DNA of 44,464 bases from contig URIC01000009.1 in assembly GCA_900547755.1 (NCBI GenBank), positions 1 through 44,464 of the forward strand. The letters run 5' to 3'. The translations under genes were made by a program, and so were the position numbers. Under the pieces are notes generated by a model that made no database searches, was not told where the DNA came from, and saw only the letters and a list, made by a program, of their open reading frames with translations. Positions 16,591 through 24,411 of the stretch are shown here, one piece after another. Origin of the DNA: an uncultured Bacteroidales bacterium. Lineage in GTDB: Bacteria; Bacteroidota; Bacteroidia; Bacteroidales; Muribaculaceae. The stretch's first letter is position 1; every line of letters begins with the position of its first letter.

Positions 16591-18297
16591 ATGAAATTCT
16601 CCCATACATACAGGCTCCTGCCGGCTCTCTGCCTGTGCCTGGCTTTTGCCGTCGGAACTCCCGGCATCGTATCCGCCTCGGGTTCTGAAAAAAAACAGAA
16701 CGCCCGGAAGACCGCCTCCAAACACTCAAATAAGAAAAAAGGAGGCAAGAAGCTGCCCCGGGAGACTTCCGCGCAGGTCAAAAAGAAGGAACAGTCCGTA
16801 AACCGCGAGATACGCCTCACACAGCGACAGATAGAACAAAACGAAGAGGCGGTGCGGCAGAACCTGGCGATACTGAACACACTGGAGCTGGACATCGACG
16901 CGCAGAACCGACGTGTGGCCGACCTCCATACGCGCGAAAAACAGCTCAATTCAGACATAGGCAAATGCAAGGCGGACATAAGCAAATGCGAAGATAAACT
17001 GGCCGACCTCCGAACCCGCTATGTAGCCACCATCAAAAAGATGCGTATAGCCCGTAAACGCGCCAACCCGCTGGCATACATATTCGCATCCGGAAGTTTC
17101 TATCAGGCATGGCGCCGTATGCGATATATGCGTAAATACTCCATGTGGAAAGAGCGCCGCGAGACCGAAATAAAGGGTGAGATAGCACGCCTTGCCGACC
17201 TCAACAATCAGCTGGCCTCCGGTCAGAAGCAGCTCTCCATAAATCTGAAACAGCAGGAGCAGGCCCGACAGGTACTGGCCTCAAAGCACTCCGCCCAGGA
17301 TGAGGCGGTGCGCAACCTGCGCGCACACGGCGATGCCCTGCGCGAACATCTCGCTCTCAAGCAAGCCGAAGCCAATGCTCTTTCCGCACAAGTGATGACC
17401 CTGATAGCCGCAGAGCAGGAAGAGGCGCGGGCGGCAGAACAGCGCCGCCGGGAAGCAGCAGTCCGAAAGGCGGCTGCCGAAAAAGCGGCTGCCGAGAAAG
17501 CGACACGGGAAAGAGAGACCCGGGAGAAAGCCGAAGCCGAAAGAGCCGCGCTTCAGAAAGCGGCTGCCGAAAAGGCTGCACGCGAACAGGCCGAGGCACA
17601 AAAAAAGGAGGCCGCCCAAAAGAAGAAACAGACAGCCAAGGCGGATAAGACGAAAAAGAAACCGACTCAGAAAAAACAGACCAAGAAACCCGAATCCCGA
17701 AAGAACGAGAGCGTAAAGCAGCCTTCGGGCAACGAATACGCCGTAGCCCGGGGACGCAAGCCCCGCAAACAGCAAGACGACGCCACCGCCGCACCCTCGA
17801 CAGCCCCGAAGACTTCGTCCACGGGCACAGCCAGACCCGCTGCCGAAGCCAGGCCCGCTCCGGCACCCGCTTCTGCGGGACACTCCGGCTTCGCCGCCTG
17901 CAAAGGTTCGCTTCCACGCCCCGTAAGCGGCAATTTCAGTATATACAGCCGCTTCGGCCGTCATGCCCTGCCCGACCTCCCAGACGTAATGTTCGACAAT
18001 CCCGGCATCGACGCGATAGTGTCGGCCGGCGCTTCCGCCCAATCCGTGTACGACGGCACCGTAACAGGTGTGTATGTGGTACCCGGATACTCTACCGTGG
18101 TCATAATCTGCCACGGAGATTACTACACTGTCTATGGCAACATAGGCAAACCACAAGTGAGCAAGGGACAGAGCGTGAAACAGGGACAGGCCCTTGGCAG
18201 GCTGGTCAGCGACGACGATGCGGGCGGACGCACCACAATCCACTTCGAGATATACAAGAACCGAGAAAAACTAAACCCCGAACAATGGATAAGATGA
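16591..18297 (+). CDS. EnvC-like murein hydrolase activator with degenerate LytM domain
   Basis: This is 568 residues. A signal peptide (to about residue 30) precedes a long coiled coil (about 55-280), an Ala/Lys/Glu-rich stretch (about 280-385), a Pro/Ala linker, and a C-terminal LytM/M23 domain (about 437-568). Catalytic LytM enzymes bind zinc through an HxxxD motif and an HxH motif. Here the first reads N470-P-G-I-D474 (His lost) and the second T549-I-H551 (first His lost), while H508 is kept. This matches EnvC and NlpD, non-enzymatic activators of amidases at the septum. An in-frame TTG at 16585 is ignored in favour of the ATG. It overlaps the next gene by 13 nt. Confidence 0.87.
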   Translation: MKFSHTYRLLPALCLCLAFAVGTPGIVSASGSEKKQNARKTASKHSNKKKGGKKLPRETSAQVKKKEQSVNREIRLTQRQIEQNEEAVRQNLAILNTLELDIDAQNRRVADLHTREKQLNSDIGKCKADISKCEDKLADLRTRYVATIKKMRIARKRANPLAYIFASGSFYQAWRRMRYMRKYSMWKERRETEIKGEIARLADLNNQLASGQKQLSINLKQQEQARQVLASKHSAQDEAVRNLRAHGDALREHLALKQAEANALSAQVMTLIAAEQEEARAAEQRRREAAVRKAAAEKAAAEKATRERETREKAEAERAALQKAAAEKAAREQAEAQKKEAAQKKKQTAKADKTKKKPTQKKQTKKPESRKNESVKQPSGNEYAVARGRKPRKQQDDATAAPSTAPKTSSTGTARPAAEARPAPAPASAGHSGFAACKGSLPRPVSGNFSIYSRFGRHALPDLPDVMFDNPGIDAIVSAGASAQSVYDGTVTGVYVVPGYSTVVIICHGDYYTVYGNIGKPQVSKGQSVKQGQALGRLVSDDDAGGRTTIHFEIYKNREKLNPEQWIR

Positions 18298-19250
18298 CAG
18301 GTCCCCGGTACACCTTCGAGCCGTACACCCCCGACTTTTCCCGCCAATGGGATGAGTTCGTGCGAGTTTCGCGCAACGGCACTTTCCTTTTCCAGAGGGA
18401 CTACATGGACTATCACTCGGACCGTTTCCGGGACGCTTCTCTCGTGGCGCTGCGTGGCGGCAGACCGCTCGCCCTGCTGCCCGCCTGCCTGCTGCCCGAC
18501 GGCACCCTCTCCACCCATGCGGGGCTAACTTACGGAGGCTGGATTCTCCCCCCCTCGCACCTGGATGGAGCCGCCCTGCTGGAGCTGTTCGGACTGTGGA
18601 CAGACTATTGCCGTAATATGGGATACAAAGCCATAGACTACAAACCTCTGCCCCACATCTACTCCCGGACTCCCTCTCAGGAGGACCTCTACGCCCTGTG
18701 GAGATGCGGATTTTCACTTACGGCGGTAAATCTCTCCTCGGCAATAGACCTGCGGCTCCCCTGGAAATTCAATATGAGCAAGCGTCAGCAGCTGAAAAAA
18801 GCGCTGAAACACGACATCTCCATACGCGAGACACCCGACTTCGCGCCCTTTTGGGAGATTCTGCAAGATTGCCTGCGGGAGCGACACGACGCCACGCCGG
18901 TCCACACTTTGGCCGAAATACGACGACTGGCTCAGATATTCCCTGACAACATACGGCTGTTCACTCTCTCCGACTCTGAAGGAGTGCAGGCCGGTGTCTG
19001 CATATACGACACCGGCATAGTGGCACATTCCCAATACGGCGCCACCACCCCGAAAGCCCGCCGCTACTATTACCTCACCGCCCTCTACCACCATCTGCTC
19101 ACCGAAGTATTCGCAGACCATGCCTATTTCGACTTCGGGACCTCAAACGAACAAGGTGGCCGGCTCCTGAACTCCGGACTGCTCAATCAGAAGTTTTCAA
19201 TGGGAGGCACCGGTGTCGCATACGAGCGCTATACTCTGACACTAAGCTGA
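18285..19250 (+). CDS. FemAB/GNAT-like acyltransferase
   Basis: This is 321 residues resembling the BioF2/FemAB-like branch of the GNAT fold. It has an N-terminal half with FLFQRDYMDYHSDRF and LVALRGGRPLALLPAC, a basic helix (FNMSKRQQLKKALKH), and a C-terminal half with GVCIYDTGIVAHSQYGAT, ALYHHLLTEVF and YFDFGTSNEQGGRLLN. Such proteins transfer acyl or amino-acyl groups to cell-wall or capsule precursors. The start at 18285 overlaps the EnvC-like gene by 13 nt (ATG at 18294 is an alternative) and the stop is 2 nt before the flippase start. Co-transcription with the flippase suggests a glycan-modifying job. The substrate is unknown. Confidence 0.78.
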   Translation: MDKMTGPRYTFEPYTPDFSRQWDEFVRVSRNGTFLFQRDYMDYHSDRFRDASLVALRGGRPLALLPACLLPDGTLSTHAGLTYGGWILPPSHLDGAALLELFGLWTDYCRNMGYKAIDYKPLPHIYSRTPSQEDLYALWRCGFSLTAVNLSSAIDLRLPWKFNMSKRQQLKKALKHDISIRETPDFAPFWEILQDCLRERHDATPVHTLAEIRRLAQIFPDNIRLFTLSDSEGVQAGVCIYDTGIVAHSQYGATTPKARRYYYLTALYHHLLTEVFADHAYFDFGTSNEQGGRLLNSGLLNQKFSMGGTGVAYERYTLTLS

Positions 19251-19252
19251 CC

Positions 19253-20686
19253 ATGACAAGAAGGAGCGATAGTCTGACCCTGCGTATACTGAAGCTGATG
19301 AGCCTCTTCTCCGGCCTGCAGATGGTATCCATACTCTGCTCCATCGTGAAGATGAAGCTCGTCACCCTGTGGTTGGGAGCTACCGGTGTCGGCCTTTTCG
19401 GCATCTACCAGAGCGTGACGGACAACATAGCCACCTTTACCGACATGGGACTGAGGCAGAGCTCCGTGCGCGATGTGGCGGCCCAAGGCCAGCATCCCTC
19501 GCGACTCGCCTCTATCGTCAAGACGGTGAGACGGTGGAGCCTCTTCTCCGGCCTGCTCGGCGCCGCTGTAATGGCCACACTCTCTCTTCCTCTCGGCAAG
19601 TGGTTCTTCGGCACATACTCCGGCGCCTGGGGTTTCCTGCTCCTATCCGCAGCCATGTTCCTGAACGCCATCATAGGAGGCGAGCAGGCGCTGCTGCAAG
19701 GCTCCGGGAAAATGAAAGCCATAGCCTCCGCGAATCTGTGGGGCACTCTTTCCGGACTCGCCGCCTCCATCCCCCTCTTATATCTATGCGGCAATACCGG
19801 CGTGGTACTCAGCATACTGGTGTACGCCGCCGCCATGGCCACGGCTTTCGGCATCGTACGCCTAAGACCTCCACGCACAAGCGAATCCATAAGTCTGCGG
19901 CAAATCTGGCAACAAGGGAAAGGATTTGCCAGGCTCGGCCTGTGCATGGCCATTGCCACCTTCATCACCTCCACCGCCCACACTGTCTTCATCGGCATAC
20001 TGAACGGCATATCCTCCACCGCCGAAGTGGGTCTCGTACAGGCCGGCGACACTCTTGTGGTCCGTTACATAGGACTCGTTTTCACCGCCATAGGCATGGA
20101 GTTCTACCCCCGCGTGGCTGCCAACGACACACATTCCTACCGCCTCAAGGTATTCGTCAACCACGAGACGATACTCCTGCTGTTGGTACTCACCCCCCTT
20201 CTGATGCTCTTTATTCTGCTCAGAGAACCGGTGATAGCCCTGCTTTACAGCCGCGATTTCTTCGCCATTATCCCCTTTGTCAGTTGGGCGGCACTCAGCA
20301 GCATACCCAAAGCCATAAGCTGGTGCATGGCTTACTGCATCGTGGCCAAAGGAGACGGACGCATCTACATACTCACCGAAGGACTGGACGCGCTCGTAAG
20401 CGTACCTCTCTGCCTGTATGCCTTCAGCTCATGGGGATTCACCGGACTCGGCGTGGCATACATACTCTGGTACATTGTCTATATGCTTTTAACAGGGACA
20501 GTCTACTACCGGCGCTACGGTCTGCGTCTAAGCGGTTCTGTCATTCGTCTCTCCCTGCTCAGCTTCGCCGTCTGCGTCCTGTTCCTTACGGGCATGGATA
20601 TTCTCCCGCTGTGGCTCACGATTCCCGCAGCCCTGCTGCTGAGTATCCCTTTCGTCAAAGCCCTGGTCAAGCTCCTGCACCGCTGA
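19253..20686 (+). CDS. Wzx-type polysaccharide flippase
   Basis: This is 477 residues, almost entirely hydrophobic, with about 12-14 membrane helices. The N-terminus LKLMSLFSGLQMVSILCSIVK, followed by WLGATGVGLFGIYQSVTDNIATFTDMGL, matches the oligosaccharide flippase (MATE/PST) superfamily, which moves lipid-linked glycans across the inner membrane. It lies 2 nt after the acyltransferase gene and is the last gene of the dut run, closed by the strong hairpin at 20695. Partner polymerase or ligase genes are not in the window, although four glycosyltransferases are. Confidence 0.88.
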   Translation: MTRRSDSLTLRILKLMSLFSGLQMVSILCSIVKMKLVTLWLGATGVGLFGIYQSVTDNIATFTDMGLRQSSVRDVAAQGQHPSRLASIVKTVRRWSLFSGLLGAAVMATLSLPLGKWFFGTYSGAWGFLLLSAAMFLNAIIGGEQALLQGSGKMKAIASANLWGTLSGLAASIPLLYLCGNTGVVLSILVYAAAMATAFGIVRLRPPRTSESISLRQIWQQGKGFARLGLCMAIATFITSTAHTVFIGILNGISSTAEVGLVQAGDTLVVRYIGLVFTAIGMEFYPRVAANDTHSYRLKVFVNHETILLLLVLTPLLMLFILLREPVIALLYSRDFFAIIPFVSWAALSSIPKAISWCMAYCIVAKGDGRIYILTEGLDALVSVPLCLYAFSSWGFTGLGVAYILWYIVYMLLTGTVYYRRYGLRLSGSVIRLSLLSFAVCVLFLTGMDILPLWLTIPAALLLSIPFVKALVKLLHR

Positions 20687-20694
20687 CATAAATC

Positions 20695-20738
20695 AGATGT
20701 CCGGAAACCCTTGCGGATTTCCGGACATCTTGTGTTTT
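20695..20738. terminator. Bidirectional terminator between flippase and ferredoxin genes
   Basis: AGATGTCCGGAAA (20695-20707) and TTTCCGGACATCT (20718-20730) form a perfect 13-bp stem with a 10-nt loop, followed on the plus strand by the T-rich TGTGTTTTG. It lies between two convergent genes and can serve both. Confidence 0.82.
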
Positions 20739-20752
20739 GTGTGCTGAGTCGC

Positions 20753-20920
20753 TTAGCCCTCGGAGATTGCACCGCTGGGGCAAACCTCGGCGCAGCTGCC
20801 GCAGGAAATGCAGGTATCGGGGTCAATGTGATAAATCTCGCCCTCGGAGATAGCCTCTACGGGGCATACGGGCTGGCAAGTACCACAAGCCACACAGTTG
20901 TCACCAATTACGTAAGCCAT
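20753..20920 (-). CDS. 2[4Fe-4S] ferredoxin, 55 residues
   Basis: This short gene reads MAYVIGDNCVACGTCQPVCP and onward on the minus strand. It has two classic cluster motifs: C9-x2-C12-x2-C15-x3-C19-P and C37-x2-C40-x2-C43-x3-C47-P. Each cluster takes three Cys from one motif and the fourth from the other, as in clostridial-type bacterial ferredoxins. It is a soluble low-potential electron carrier, useful to anaerobes for pyruvate oxidation, hydrogenase or Rnf-type reactions. It has its own full consensus promoter and terminator, so it is monocistronic. Confidence 0.95.
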   Translation of the reverse strand: MAYVIGDNCVACGTCQPVCPVEAISEGEIYHIDPDTCISCGSCAEVCPSGAISEG

Positions 20921-20966
20921 AATTTTGAAAAGTTAAAATAGTGATTAGATTCTGTTTTTGTGTGTG

Positions 20967-20998
20967 CAAAGTTAGGGCAACTAACCCAATCGGCCAAA
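20967..20998 (-). promoter_or_regulatory. Bacteroidetes-type promoter of the ferredoxin gene
   Basis: On the minus strand TTTG (complement of 20995-20998), 20 nt, TAACTTTG (complement of 20967-20974): a full consensus. The predicted start near 20960 gives a leader of about 40 nt. Confidence 0.85.
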
Positions 20999-21056
20999 CA
21001 AATACCCCGCAAACCCGTTAAATTTGGATTCAATCTAAATAACACGTGCCCCGGCA

Positions 21057-21088
21057 TTTGCCTGTGCCGAATGAATTTCGTAATTTTG
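21057..21088 (+). promoter_or_regulatory. Bacteroidetes-type promoter placed at a start codon
   Basis: TTTG (21057-21060), 20 nt, TAATTTTG (21081-21088): a full consensus. The ATG of the transferase gene is at 21096, only 7 nt after the box, so the mRNA would have almost no leader. Confidence 0.83.
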
Positions 21089-21095
21089 CGCTTAT

Positions 21096-21833
21096 ATGAA
21101 CGAGCCGCTTTTTTCGATAGTCACCATTACTTTCAACGCAGCAGAGACCCTGCCTGCCACACTACGCTCCGTGGACAGTCAGACCTTCACCGACTATGAG
21201 CACCTGATAATTGACGGAGCCAGCAAAGACAGCACCGTGGAGACAGCACGCAAAGCCGCCAACAAGCGGCGCACCATATACTCAGAACCGGACAAGGGCC
21301 TTTACGACGCCATGAACAAAGGGCTGGCCAAAGCGCGAGGCCGCTTCATCGTTTTCCTGAACGCCGGCGACTCATTCTCCACACCCGGCACTCTGGCGCT
21401 TTACGCACAAGCAGCCACAGACGGCACAGACATCATCTATGCGGACACCCGGCTCGTGGACTCCGGGCGCAGAGTGCTTGGCCCGCGACACCTGAGTGTA
21501 CCCGGGCGTCTCACCTTCCGCAGCTTCGCTTCCGGGATGTTGGTATGTCACCAGGCTTTCTGCGTGCGCCGCTCTTTGGCTCCCGCATACGACCTGCGAT
21601 ACCGTTTCTCGGCCGATTATGAATGGTGTCTGCGCTGTCTGAAGGCCACCTCGCCCGAGAGGTGCGTCAACCTCCGCACCATAGCCATAGACTACCTTAC
21701 TGAAGGCCTCACGGACCAGAACCACAAGGCCTCCCTGAAAGAGCGTTACCACATAATGTGCCGCTACTACGGCACACTGCCCACCCTGCTGCGCCACGTG
21801 TGGTTTGCTGTCCGCGCTCTAATGCGCCGTTGA
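21096..21833 (+). CDS. Family 2 glycosyltransferase, colanic-acid-type (WcaA-like)
   Basis: This is 245 residues. The N-terminus LFSIVTITFNAAETLPATLRS, EHLIIDGASKDSTVE and YDAMNKGLAKARGRFIVFLNAGDSF are characteristic of GT2 transferases of Bacteroidales surface glycans; the NAGD takes the place of the usual DxD-type motif. The start cannot be later without losing the first strand. It is driven by a full promoter whose -7 box lies almost on the ATG. The gene after it, an MFS pump, is probably on the same transcript or separated by the weak hairpin at 21867. Confidence 0.9.
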   Translation: MNEPLFSIVTITFNAAETLPATLRSVDSQTFTDYEHLIIDGASKDSTVETARKAANKRRTIYSEPDKGLYDAMNKGLAKARGRFIVFLNAGDSFSTPGTLALYAQAATDGTDIIYADTRLVDSGRRVLGPRHLSVPGRLTFRSFASGMLVCHQAFCVRRSLAPAYDLRYRFSADYEWCLRCLKATSPERCVNLRTIAIDYLTEGLTDQNHKASLKERYHIMCRYYGTLPTLLRHVWFAVRALMRR

Positions 21834-21866
21834 ACTTTATCGGCTCTCCGGGGGTTGTAAAAATGT

Positions 21867-21886
21867 GCCTCTCAATGATGGGAGGC
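21867..21886 (+). other. Small hairpin ending in GAGGCTGTTTATT, weak terminator or motif relic
   Basis: GCCTC (21867-21871) pairs with GAGGC (21882-21886) over a 10-nt loop, and the right arm continues as GAGGCTGTTTATT, like the recurring AGAGGCTGTTTAA element elsewhere. The stem is short and only two T-runs follow, so termination would be weak. It lies 16 nt before the MFS gene. Confidence 0.35.
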
Positions 21887-21902
21887 TGTTTATTCCCACA
21901 CT

Positions 21903-23117
21903 ATGACAGACACACCTCCCGCACAAGACAGATACGCCGGTCTCGGAGCCTCCTACTATTGGTTCTTCATCCTCTTTATGGTGGCGCTGAGTATGTTCGG
22001 CTCTTTCGTCAACGATATGTACATCCCGGCCCTGCCGGAAATGACACGCTATTTCCATACCGACGCCTCCACCTGCCAGCTCGGACTCTCTTTCGGAATG
22101 ATTGGCCTGGCCATAGGCCAGATAGTGTTCGGTCCGGTGAGCGACAAGTATGGCCGCAAGGGGATACTCAACGCAGGTATGCTCATATTCATTGCCGGAG
22201 GTACGGCATCGGTTTTCGCCACGGGCATACACTTCTTTATATGCTGCCGGCTGGTGCAAGGCATCGGTGCGAGCACAGGGTATTTCCTGGCCCGCACGAT
22301 GCCTGCCGATATAACCTACGGGCGTACGCTGGCAAAGACGATGGCTCTCATCGGCGCCATAAACGGCATAGCGCCCGCTTCCGCACCGGTCCTCGGAGGC
22401 TTGCTGACCCACTGGCTGGGATGGCGCAGCATCTTTGTCTGTCTGACGCTTATGGCCGCGCTGATGCTGCTTATAAACACTAAGCTGAAAGAAACGCTGC
22501 CCTCTGAACGTAGGTACAGGCAGAGCCTATGGAAAGCCTTCGAAGGATACCGGTCGCTGATAGTCAAATCCCGTTTTATAGTCCATGTGCTGCTTAAGGG
22601 GGCCGCCCTCGGCCTCCTGTTCGCCTATATAGCCTCCGCGCCCTTTATAATGCAGACGCACTTCGGGTACTCGGATGTGGCTTTCGGGCTATTTATGGGT
22701 GGAAATGCCCTGTTCGTAGCCGCCGGCTCCATGATTGCCCTTAAGTTCCGGATGCTGAAAAAGGCAGGTGTATATGGTTCCTGGGGCGTAGGTATGGCAG
22801 TGGCCGCTCAGGTATGCGCGCTCTACATGGCCGACAGTTTCTGGCTCTATGAGATTCTGAACTGCCTGATGCTGTTCTGCCTGGGCCTTATCTTCACAAT
22901 GAGCAATACCCTGGCCATGAACGAGGGCAGGGAGGATGCCGGACGCGCTTCCGCTATCCTGGGAGTCATGGGCTATGCCTTCGGAGCCGCCGCCACTCCC
23001 CTCACAGGCTTGGGCGACATACTGCACTCCACAGCTTTGGTGTACGCCGGCGTAACCGTTTTCGTAATCGTCTTCTCACTGCTCTCCCGACGCATACCGC
23101 CCGAACTTAAGGACTGA
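21903..23117 (+). CDS. Bcr/CflA-type MFS drug efflux transporter
   Basis: This is 404 residues with about 12 membrane helices. The first helix ends with FVNDMYIPALPEM, and the loop between helices 2 and 3 has the MFS signature GPVSDKYGRKG. A further conserved stretch is RLVQGIGASTGYFLARTMPAD. Together these mark the Bcr/CflA branch of drug:proton antiporters in the inner membrane. Substrates in this organism are unknown. It converges on the type IX secretion operon across a 133-nt gap with an imperfect hairpin. Confidence 0.88.
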   Translation: MTDTPPAQDRYAGLGASYYWFFILFMVALSMFGSFVNDMYIPALPEMTRYFHTDASTCQLGLSFGMIGLAIGQIVFGPVSDKYGRKGILNAGMLIFIAGGTASVFATGIHFFICCRLVQGIGASTGYFLARTMPADITYGRTLAKTMALIGAINGIAPASAPVLGGLLTHWLGWRSIFVCLTLMAALMLLINTKLKETLPSERRYRQSLWKAFEGYRSLIVKSRFIVHVLLKGAALGLLFAYIASAPFIMQTHFGYSDVAFGLFMGGNALFVAAGSMIALKFRMLKKAGVYGSWGVGMAVAAQVCALYMADSFWLYEILNCLMLFCLGLIFTMSNTLAMNEGREDAGRASAILGVMGYAFGAAATPLTGLGDILHSTALVYAGVTVFVIVFSLLSRRIPPELKD

Positions 23118-23135
23118 CATATGACCTTTTAACAA

Positions 23136-23165
23136 GAGGCCACCCGGTTCACACCGGATGACCTC
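23136..23165. terminator. Hairpin between the MFS gene and porN
   Basis: GAGGCCACCCGG (23136-23147) and CCGGATGACCTC (23154-23165) pair at 10 of 12 positions around a 6-nt loop. No clear T-run follows on either strand, so it is a modest candidate for a shared terminator of two convergent transcripts. Confidence 0.5.
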
Positions 23166-23250
23166 CTCATCTGTTGAAAAATAGAATGGTTGGGTTTTTA
23201 AGTCTTAAGCCTATTTTATACCAAAAAACTATATTCGGAAGGATGCCGCG

Positions 23251-24396
23251 TTATTTGCGGCGGCGACGCACAGACTTCTCTGCGGAAGAATTGGGCTGGC
23301 CGGGTTCAGAACTGCTCACTTTGGAACGGGCGGGTTTCTTCCTGCGTGCCGAACTCTTCTTCTTGGTGGTAGAGCCGCGCTTGGTCCGCACGGATTTGTG
23401 CTCCTCGGAGTCCTGACGCTCGGCCACCTCGGTGGAATCATTGGCGGCGGCAGCGGCTTCCAGCTCGGCCTTACGTTCCTGTTCGGCCAGGAACTCTTCG
23501 CGGGTAGGCACCCAAAGGTCCTTGTCGAAAGCGCGAAGGCGCTGTTCTATGCTGTCCTGGGCATGCTTCAGGTCGTCCGGGTCCGGGTGCATCTGCACCA
23601 GAGCCAGGTTACGCATATTCTGCGTCTTATATATGTCCCCCTTGTAGAAACCGAGATTGAAGTAATCGTCCAGGCTGTACAGGGGGAGATTGTTGTCGTC
23701 GGTAAGGAAGACATATTGCTGCGCCAGATAAGGACGTAGCTGGTCGAACTTCACCCAGAACATGGGGTAACGGTTCTCGTCGCCGTAATCGCCGTAGCGG
23801 TTCAGCACCGGACATATAGCTTCCACACGGGTCTTCATCTCATTGGAACGCTTGTCGAACTCCCACTTCTCGATAATGTAGTAATTCAGGACCTGATTGG
23901 TGGGGACATCGGCCTCTTCGATAGTGATACCGCCATTCTTGCCGGAACCGGCGGACTTGTAATAGATGCCGAAGCGGTCCAGCATCTCGGGCACGTTCAC
24001 CCGGTATTTATCGGTAAACACCTCGCGTCCGTCCAGGTATTCGTAAGCGGGCACCTTGCCGTCCACTACCAGACGCAGCATCAGACGGAACAGGTTTTCC
24101 TTACCGTCCACCACATCCTCAGGGAAATACAGTGGCGCGTTCTCATCCTTGCTCAGGTCAATCTGACGGTAAATCACCCTCATCCAGGACAGGTCCGCGT
24201 CGTGAGGTCCCTTGGTGTCAAAGAAGTTCTGCATCCTGTCGGTGATTCTGACACCGGCATCCGCCTCGGTCTGCCCACGGCGTTTGCGGTCTTTACCGGT
24301 GCGTCGTGTGACACCTGAACCGCTCTCTACCTGCGCCATGCCTATGGCGGCGCCCAGGATTATCGTTGCTGCTATTATGGGACGTAATATCTTCAT
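23251..24396 (-). CDS. porN: Type IX secretion protein PorN/GldN
   Basis: This is 381 residues with a signal peptide (MKILRPIIAATIILGAAIGMAQ). The body matches PorN/GldN: DLSWMRVIYRQIDLSKDENAPLYFP, then PEMLDRFGIYYKS, YYIIEKWEFDKRS and VLNRYGDYGDENRYPMFWVKF. PorN with lipoprotein PorK forms the large periplasmic ring of the type IX secretion system. The last 50 residues (332-381) are a strongly basic Lys/Arg/Ser tail, added to an otherwise normal-length core. It is the final gene of the por operon, 15 nt after porM. Confidence 0.93.
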   Translation of the reverse strand: MKILRPIIAATIILGAAIGMAQVESGSGVTRRTGKDRKRRGQTEADAGVRITDRMQNFFDTKGPHDADLSWMRVIYRQIDLSKDENAPLYFPEDVVDGKENLFRLMLRLVVDGKVPAYEYLDGREVFTDKYRVNVPEMLDRFGIYYKSAGSGKNGGITIEEADVPTNQVLNYYIIEKWEFDKRSNEMKTRVEAICPVLNRYGDYGDENRYPMFWVKFDQLRPYLAQQYVFLTDDNNLPLYSLDDYFNLGFYKGDIYKTQNMRNLALVQMHPDPDDLKHAQDSIEQRLRAFDKDLWVPTREEFLAEQERKAELEAAAAANDSTEVAERQDSEEHKSVRTKRGSTTKKKSSARRKKPARSKVSSSEPGQPNSSAEKSVRRRRK

Positions 24397-24411
24397 TGTC
24401 TGTGTCTTGTA

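Noticed and set aside
17455..17660. Apparent DNA repeat of GCGGCTGCCGAGAAAGCG type
   Set aside because: These are repeated Ala/Glu/Lys codons in the low-complexity linker of the EnvC-like protein, not an independent repeat element.
17281..18243. 320-codon minus-strand frame opposite the EnvC-like gene
   Set aside because: Its Leu/Phe/Gly/Cys-rich product arises from the complement of Lys/Ala/Glu codons; no start signal.
19369..20691. 440-codon frame on the plus strand inside the flippase gene
   Set aside because: It reads the flippase in another frame as an Arg/His/Pro-rich protein. The flippase has clear membrane helices.
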